Positions 56,808 to 64,000 of a stretch of DNA of 64,000 nt are shown piece by piece. The translations under genes were made by a program, and so were the position numbers. The notes below the pieces were generated by a model. That model ran no database searches. It had not been told where the DNA came from and was given only the letters and a program-made list of their open reading frames with translations. The DNA is from Parasponia andersonii (lineage: Eukaryota; Streptophyta; Magnoliopsida; Rosales; Cannabaceae). The stretch's first letter is position 1; every line of letters starts with the position of its first letter. Where the stretch lies: assembly GCA_002914805.1 (NCBI GenBank), contig JXTB01000018.1:1642901-1706900 (forward strand). Reading direction: 5' to 3'.

Positions 56808-59053
56808 ATGGTGTTCTACTTCAAAGCCCGACCAGAGGTCGGAGACTACACGATTTTCATGGGTCTCGACAAGCACGAGAACGAGGAGCTTATCAAGTAC
56901 GGTTTCCCCGAAGACATTTGGTAATCTTCTTCTCTTCTCGCAATTTTTTACTTTTCTTATTTTGCAATAAATCGATGTAATTTGTTATGGGTTCTCATTT
57001 TTTTGTTTCCATATTCAATTGGGTATGTTGTTAAAGTAATGATTAGTATATATCTCTCTCTTTTAAATAAGAAATTTTTATAATCATTAAGTATGATTAT
57101 ACCTGGTTAATTATGCTTTGTTCTTCAATCTATTTTTCTTTATCGTAATTGTTACTTCTTCTGTCTTGCTTGAATCTTGATCTCCCCCCTTGATTTCTGA
57201 GAATTCATGCGTCGAAAATCATTGTTTTTTGATTAATTTTAACTCGATTTTGATTAGTATATCATTGGTTGATTGAAAAAGGGAGTTTTATGAGATGGAT
57301 ATGTACTTTCTGTTTGTGTTTTTTGTTTCAAATTTGACTCTTTTGTTGCTTTCGAACACTTACTGGGTTAGGCCAAAATCTCCTAATTAATTGTGTGTTT
57401 CATTGATGATGTTAAATATGTGCTCAGGGTCGGTTCCAGTTATCTGGGTGGTTGAAATTTTGACAAACCGAAAATGGAGAAGAAACGGGTTTTTCGGTGT
57501 TAAACATGTTTTGATTGGAGTTTCTTTTGTTTCCCGCGTTACAGGTTCCATGTGGATAAAATGTCTTCTGCCCATGTCTATGTTCGACTGCAAAAAGGAC
57601 AGACTATTGACGATATCAGCGAAGGCTTACTGGAGGATTGCGCTCAGCTCGTCAAAGCAAATTCGATACAAGGTAAATCTTGGGTTGTTATTTGTTCTTG
57701 GTTCCGTGTAACTTAGTTAATGGATGTGTGTTTCATATGGTTTAAAGGAAAAAAAGAATAGTAATTCAATTAATTATTTATGGAACAAAGTTGATATGTT
57801 CTTTTAGTCAAATGCATTTTTTTTTAAAAAAAATTATGTTTTTGAAAGCAGACTCCATATGGTTTGAGTTAGTGTGGTGGTTCTCTAATGACTTGGTCAT
57901 TCATTAATGGCAGGCAACAAGGTGAATAACATTGATGTTGTTTACACTCCTTGGTCCAATTTGAAGAAAACTGCGTCCATGGATGTTGGTCAAGTTGGTT
58001 TCCACAATTCAAAGATGGTGAGCTTCATTGTTTTAGATTGTCCCTTTTACGTCTATTTGGTTTGATCATGTATGTGGAGAGATATATCTGTCTTTGTTTT
58101 GCATAATATAGGTTCGAACTGTGAGGGTGGAGAAGCGGATTAATGAGATAGTTAATAGGTTGAACAGGACAAAGGTGGAAAGGAAACCTGATCTGAAAGG
58201 TAAATTGAAATCTCATCTCTTATGAATTGTAGTTTTGTCCCATTTTCTGATAGAACTTGCTACAAGCATGCACCTATAAGGACTGGAGTTTGTTGTTGTT
58301 GTTGTTGTTGGGTGATTTTTTTTTTTTTTTCATAGAAAGTACTGATAAAAAATTAAGGAAAAAGAATTTGTTGTTATTATGGAAAAGATTGTGTAAATCT
58401 TGCATTTTTCTAGTGATGTTTTCTTCTATTATAATCACTGTTTTATTGATTTCCTATATGAATCCCTCAAATTCTGTGATGGAGTGCTGCTCAACACACT
58501 TATTTGTAAAATGTAACTGTAGCCGAGAGAGAAGCAGTCAATGCTGCAGAACGAGCAGAGAGGAAGCAGCATCTGAGAGACAAGGTAAGTTTCATATTCT
58601 CGTTTTGTAGCCCTTTATCCTGTGTTCGCTGATGTTTGCGTGAGGGTCATTCTAGATACTAATGTTTGGTTGCCTGCACTCTGCTTTGAAACATGGCAGA
58701 AAGAGTTGATATTCTATATATGGATTTCCTTTTATAAATCAGTAGTTAAGCACTGTGACTCCTAATTTGATTTGACACCCTCCCAGGCACTTCTAACAAA
58801 CAAATGTTTTTCAAATTAACAAACCCTGAATCTTCTTTTGTACTTGATGGTTAACTTTTTTAGTGAAAACTTATTTCATTTTAATGAAAATCTATTGTAG
58901 AAACGACGAGAGGAGATAGAAAGACTTGAAAAGGAGAGACAAGCTGAAATGAGGAGTTACAAAGGATTGATGGTTTCTGAAAATATGACATCTAACAAAC
59001 AGATAGCATCTGCAAACAAGTCCTTGCAGGAACTGGAAGAAGACTTCATGTGA
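56808..59053 (+). CDS. CCDC25-like protein (NFACT-R/DUF814 domain)
   Basis: Six exons: 56808..56920, 57545..57672, 57914..58017, 58112..58199, 58523..58584, 58901..59053, all GT-AG, open for 215 codons, which is the normal length of CCDC25 homologues. The N terminus [19 protein letters not shown] is followed by [34 protein letters not shown] and [12 protein letters not shown], the hallmark blocks of the NFACT-R domain. Residues about 120-185 form a charged coiled coil ([33 protein letters not shown]), and the end is acidic, LEEDFM. NFACT-R domains are found in the ribosome quality-control factors NEMF/Rqc2. Animal CCDC25 has been described as a membrane DNA sensor; the plant function is not established. 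The start is the ATG after a (CT)n leader, in a GCCATGG context. The gene looks intact. Confidence 0.95.
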
Positions 59054-61004
59054 GCATGTCGAAACTCTCTGTTGGTTAAGATATCCTAAAGGTTTGTTCC
59101 TACAATGAGTGTCTTTCTTTAAAGTTTGTGATTCGTGGGCTAAACCCCTCAAACCCCCCTGTTTGTACACTTTAACCTGTTAAAACAGTGAAAGGGTATG
59201 CAGCATTAAGACAGGAAGGGGACTTAATTGGGGAAAAAAAGGAAAAAAGAAGAGTTCAAGATAGAAAGGGGAAATGCGGTTTCGTGTTTTGGAGACCCAA
59301 AAAGAAAATGGAGATATTTGTTTTAGCTGTGTAATTGGACTGCGATGATCAGGATAATGGATCATTGCTTTACTTGTGTTTTAATGGTCAAATTTACTAA
59401 CGGTTTTTATTGAGGTAATTTGATTTCATGTGGTAAAATTTTTTTAAAAAAATTCCTGATGTTCTAATTTTCTTTAAAATAAAAATATCAGTTTTGGAAG
59501 GTTTATTTAGAAAAGTCGTTCTTTTTGCCAATTGAGATAACCAATCATGTTACCTGTTCAAAACTTGAAATTTCAAATATATTTGAGATACAATTACTGT
59601 GCCATCTCTATGTTGGGAATTTTTTTTTTTTGCTCGGAAATCTTTATGTTGGAAATTTTTTATTTCTTTTATTTCAATTCCCCTTCTTGGTAAAGGAAGA
59701 AAAGGAAAAATGATCAGTGTGTTAGAAATCGTGGATATTGATTCAATATGGGATTTATGTAGTAAAAACTTACTGGTTCATCAAATGCATTCAGTATCGG
59801 TTAGGAATAACTTTTTCTTGCTACATAATATAAAGGCACAGAGTTATTCTTATCGCATAAACGAATTGCATCGATATAAGATTGTCGTTATTCTTTAATT
59901 TAGTAAATGGTATATTTGTTAAAACAAATTGCATAGAACCCAGTCTTGAATAGCACAATTTAGTTTCCACGCAATGGTTATCCAAAATTTTAAAAAAACA
60001 AGGAAAATGCAACATCATGACAAGTTATCTCGACAAAATAATTTCAATGATGTGGTAATGTAGGTGGCAGTTAATGAGTGGACTAGACAAAAGCATTCAA
60101 CAAATAAATACTAACTGGTTATATGTTGTCACATTTGTCAAGTTGTTTTTTGAAGAACTGTTTCACGGACAACATTAGAATAATTTTAGTAAACAATTTC
60201 ACTACATGAAAATTGATTCATCTTTTTGTGGTTGTTGATACCAAAAGTTGATATAACAACGGTTTGATGATTTGTGACTAAATTGTGAACAATAAAGAAA
60301 ATAATAAGGAGAACAAAGAATACGAATGTTTTTTAGAGTAATTTAGTCTTTCGAACAAGGATTATATGTCCACTATAGTCACTATTAAGTTTTTACCCTA
60401 AAATCCTGAATATCTTGGGGTTTGATATTTTGAATGAGGAAATCTCAGAGTTAGAGATCTACTCGCTCATTCGTCGTATGAGACTTCTTCTTTCTCGACC
60501 TTACGAGCTGATTTATCTACGGACAGCTTGCGTGCCTTAATCACCTCGTATGCAAAATGTACTTCGAACAGGCTCACGATTCTCGTGCAATTGTAAATTT
60601 GATGCATAAACAATGTCTCCCAATTCTTGGTGTCACTTTGTGCAGCATGAACTTTTTTATTTCCTCGAGCTATTTGAGCTGCTTTTTTCTAACACAGTGC
60701 GATCTCCAAGGGATTTGCTTCATTTTGCAACGATCGCAATTGTTTATACTCGTGCGAGGTGAACAAAGGTGTTGAACCACCACTCCTTTAACCGTTTGTA
60801 TGTATTGCGAGCAGATGGTGAGAATGAGGTAGGAGGCCAAACTGATTTCCAAGGTGATTGTAGTTTATTGACGAGAATTTTTGTCTTTTTAGAACTTTTT
60901 CGTTGAACTTCTTTCATGATTGCTTGCATTATACTTAAGAAAATTATATTTCTCTTCGCGTTGCGAGCAATTTGGTTTTTATATATACTTAACGAAGGTG
61001 TTTA
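59054..61004. other. CCDC25-like gene 3' flank and LTR-like repeat DNA
   Basis: The first few hundred bases are probably 3' UTR. About 60280..60560 has the composition of a retrotransposon leader (AGAATACGAATG, TTTAGAGTAATTTAG). A minus-strand frame at 60744..60929 resembles no family that I can name. No gene is supported. Confidence 0.4.
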
Positions 61005-61675
61005 TCCTTCATAGTATAAAATAAATAATTTGACTTAGTCACAATTTTGTTTTAAAATTGCTTCATTTAAGGCTAAGACCTTCAATTTCTTGTCGAGGGC
61101 TTAATTTTGTTTTAGTACTTATCACGATTTGCGAACATGATATAACTACTTCGAACATGGTAGTTTTTTCAATTTCGAACTATTTGAGCACCTGAGCCTT
61201 CGAACACTCGAACACGCGATCACTCAAACAATGGAACACACGAACGCTCAAACTGTAGTATTAGAATGCTATTATCTGTGTTTCATTACACATATATGCC
61301 CCCATAGATTCGAGGTGACAAATCAACAAGGAGTTTCACTTAGATATATCCTTCATAGTATAAAACAAACAATTTGACGTAGTCACAATTTTGTTTTAAA
61401 ATTGCTTCATTCAAGGCTAAGACCTTCAATTTCTTATTGAGGGCTTAATTTTGTTCTAGTACTTATAACGATTTGCGAACATGATATAACTACTTTGAAC
61501 ATGGTAGTTTTTTCAATTTTGAACTATTCAAGCACATGAGCCTTCGAACACTCGAACATGCGATCACTCAAACAATGGAACACGTGAACGCTCGAACTAT
61601 AGTACTAGAATGCTATTATCTGTGTTTCACTACACATATATGTCCCCATAGATTCGAGGTGACAAATCAACAAGA
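61005..61675. repeat. 344-bp tandem duplication
   Basis: TCCTTCATAGTATAAAA begins copies at 61005 and 61349. The copies share CGAACACTCGAACA, TAGAATGCTATTATCTGTG and CATAGATTCGAGGTGAC, with a limited number of point differences. No coding potential is seen. It lies between the CCDC25-like gene and the decayed gypsy fragment, and probably belongs to a retrotransposon's non-coding part. Confidence 0.85.
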
Positions 61676-62149
61676 AAATAATTATTGAAGGAGTTTTACT
61701 TAGACAAATCCAACTAATAAACTTATCATTATTCAAGTAAAATTGTTACAATCAAAGGGGAAAAAAAATATACACATAAGACTTAATAATACTTTCCGTA
61801 TCTATGCCTGTTCTCGTTCTTCCTCTAGGTGCTTAAGATTTCTTTGTAAAATCGTGATTAGTCTCCTAGTTGTAAGCTTCCACTTTTTGAGTTTCTACTT
61901 CAAGTTCTACTGGGATCATCGCTTCTATGCTTTATGTCCTCATGAAAGGAGTACCCTTGAATTGTGTGCTATTGACAGACATGGTTTTCTTTGTAACTCC
62001 AAATATGTACATTACGCATCTTACAACAAATTCAACAATTTTCCTCGAAACGAGGAACCTCATGGACTCGGTTCCATCGTTTACGCATCTTCTCGCATTG
62101 TTGCATGTCTCCCATCACATCTTTTCTTGTTAAAGTTTTCCCCCCAAAA

Positions 62150-63610
62150 TGGTTACTATATAACATGGTGGGACTGAGAAACCTTGTGGATGTAGCTCAT
62201 CATCGATTAGAACGCATTAAGTGGCTCGAGACTTTGTTCTTCTGGCTTCTTCTCCAGTGGGTAGCTCGCCATCCTTCAAATACGAACAGATTGGATCTAT
62301 CCAGGATGAATTTATTTTTGCTTATTCAATAGGAATTAAGCGAGCTCTTCTACAAGTCCAGTTTTCTTTTTCTTATCGATCACCCGAAGATCCATGTTCT
62401 GATCAATTCGGCTATAGACTTATGAATTGTAGCTCGCATATCTAGGCCCTCTCGATCTTTTTCTCTGTGGTACTGATTGTCTGGTTGTAGTACTTATGAG
62501 CTTCTTATTGCTTGCCTCGTAGAACTCCAACTCTTTTCTGGAGTTGGGAACTTCATCGCCAAGTGGAGAATCAAGGTGATGGCCTTTAGTTCTCGAAGAG
62601 ATAGTCTTCCAAGGACTACATTGTAGGCTATTGTGCAATCCACTATGAGGAAATCAACCATGACAATTGTTTGTCGAGATCGCACTCCCACAGTAAGTAT
62701 GAGTGAAGCCGTAAAGCTTGGTTATTTTTGGCTTTAAGTGTTGTATACCTAGACCCATCTTCGTGATAACACTTAAGTATATGATGTCTACTGAGCTTCC
62801 ATCATCGATCAAAGTTCAATGGACGAGTATGTTGATGATATGAACAGTAACTACTAGAGGGTCATTATGTGGATAGTGTACATCACGACCATCATTCTCT
62901 ATGAAAATGACTAGCTTGTTCTCTCTTCGAAAGCTCTTTATCGGATGATCTTTAAGACGAAGGGCATTTGTTCTTGGAGCTTCTCAAGTTGTGCAAGCCA
63001 AACTTCCAGCGATGTGAGGTCTTCTAAATACTGTCCTCATCTCACCTCAAATCAAGTTATCACAAGCTTAAGAAACTGCTTGTCTGTCACAATCCTCTCT
63101 TTGATCTTAGTCTCTCTTTCGTTGGTACCTCTCGAGGTATCCCCGTTAGATCAATTCTTCGATCTCATCCTTTAGATTGTAACAGTCATTCGTGTTGTGA
63201 CTTTTTCCTCGGTGGAACCAACAATATTTATTCTGGTCCCTTCTCGCACCTTTCTCCTTAATAGAAGGAGGTCGCTTGTAGGGAATTCTATCCTTAGTGG
63301 CCATCAGAATATTCTCCTTACTATCAGTGAGCTTGGTGTAGTAGGTGAACTTAGGAGAGTACATTTACCTTCTTTCTTCTGTATGAGCTTTTTTTTCGTT
63401 TTTCTTTGAAGAAAATGTGGCTTGCTCATTGTCGCCTTTCCCCTTCTTCTTGTTTTTCTTTTTATTGGACTTATCACCACTCGAATGGTCTGCAGAATCT
63501 TGTGTGTTCTCAACGCGCTGTACTTCTCTACTCTCTCGTAGAAATCCTCCACATCGGTGCAGTGGACTTTTAAAAGATTCCTTTAGGGAAGCATTTGGGG
63601 ACAAAGGCAT
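62150..63610 (-). pseudogene. Decayed Ty3/gypsy gag-protease fragment
   Basis: Reading the minus strand from 63610 downward: NASLKESFKSPLHRCGGF, then DFYERVEKYSALRTH in another frame, a lysine-rich stretch, PKFTYYTKLTDSKENILMAT and the zinc-knuckle-like YCWFHRGKSHNTNDCYNLKD. Further down, MVDFLIVDCTIAYNVVLGR (about 62600..62660) is the end of a retropepsin domain. A patch RVIDKKKKTGLVEEL near 62370 resembles the protease-RT linker. Frameshifts and stops are frequent; no catalytic RT motif is seen. This family differs from the Tat element in gene 2, being closer to gypsy gags with KYCxFHxxxGHNTxxC. Confidence 0.8.
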
Positions 63611-63622
63611 TTGGGGGCGAAC

Positions 63623-64000
63623 TGTTGGGATTTTTGCCCTAAAAATAAAATTTTCAATTTTATCCTTTTGAGTATAAACAACTATCTCTTATATGAAATT
63701 ATGATATTTGCTAGATTAAATTATTTTAGTTGAATAGTTTATTCATCTGAAAAAGATTCCATGACTTTATATGTGTATAAAGAAACAAATATGATTAAGT
63801 TTTAATTATGGGGAGACTTGTTTCTTTATCTAAGTCTAAATGAAGTAGTTTACACTCTGTAAATAAAGATAGAATACTTTATTTATTATAGGTTGTAGTG
63901 TTTGTCTATCTCAACGGGAATGATGTGACTCAAATCATTGAAGTATCTGACTTCTGATAGAAACACTAATACAACATAAACAAGTTATGTGTATTAAACT
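63623..64000 (+). mobile_element. Partial LTR, running off the window
   Basis: Begins TGTTGGGATTTTTGCCC, a common plant LTR start, directly after a purine-rich run containing TTTGGGGGCGAAC. The minus-strand gag frame is cut exactly here, so this looks like an insertion into that gag. The right end is outside the window, so the class cannot be fixed. Confidence 0.45.

Noticed and set aside
1-64000. tRNA, rRNA, known microRNA or a novel multi-gene system
   Set aside because: No cloverleaf, rRNA core or gene cluster could be recognised by eye. A tRNAscan and covariance-model search would be needed to exclude small RNA genes.

Overview
This is plant nuclear DNA, most likely from a eudicot. It is AT-rich and low in genes, its genes have many introns, and it carries plant-type mobile elements: a Tat-lineage Ty3/gypsy retrotransposon, MITEs, CACTA-like and hAT-like repeats, and solo LTRs. 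I see no bacterial operon, CRISPR array, rRNA or convincing tRNA. The species cannot be named from what I can see.

Three complete protein genes can be spliced by hand, all on the + strand. Two are tandem paralogues of the plant sulfite exporter TauE/SafE-like membrane protein family: gene 1 at 11158..14971 (12 exons, 484 codons) and gene 2 at 23527..43694 (12 exons, 500 codons). Their exon phases match at every junction and most exon lengths are identical, so they arose by duplication of one intron-containing gene. The third gene, at 56808..59053 (6 exons, 215 codons), encodes a CCDC25-like NFACT-R domain protein.

Layout: 1..10740 is intergenic and full of repeats (a 268-bp tandem repeat, a CACTA-like element, a MITE, a solo LTR split by an assembly gap, and a foldback repeat). 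TauE gene 1 follows. 14972..23500 holds a hAT-like element, three MITE copies, an RNase H-like remnant, and a palindromic element just upstream of gene 2. Gene 2 runs to 43694, but its second intron is about 14.4 kb because a 13.97-kb Tat-lineage retrotransposon lies in it in the same orientation. That element has about 830-bp LTRs, decayed gag and pol, three successive minisatellites, and a spliced antisense extra gene before the 3' LTR. Part of its 5' end is duplicated in a 962-bp tandem repeat with no difference that I could see. Three more MITEs sit in later introns of gene 2.

43695..56700 is repeat-rich and holds a minus-strand fragment of an ARF10/16-type auxin response factor, a probable solo LTR that interrupted one half of a tandem duplication, and a hAT-like repeat. 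After the CCDC25 gene come a 344-bp tandem duplication, a decayed minus-strand Ty3/gypsy gag-protease fragment, and an LTR that starts inside that gag and runs off the window.

The two TauE proteins probably do the same kind of job, transporting an anion across a membrane. Gene 2 may be regulated differently because of its transposon-filled intron and the sense-oriented LTR promoters and poly(A) signals inside it. All intron boundaries, LTR comparisons and protein assignments were made by eye.
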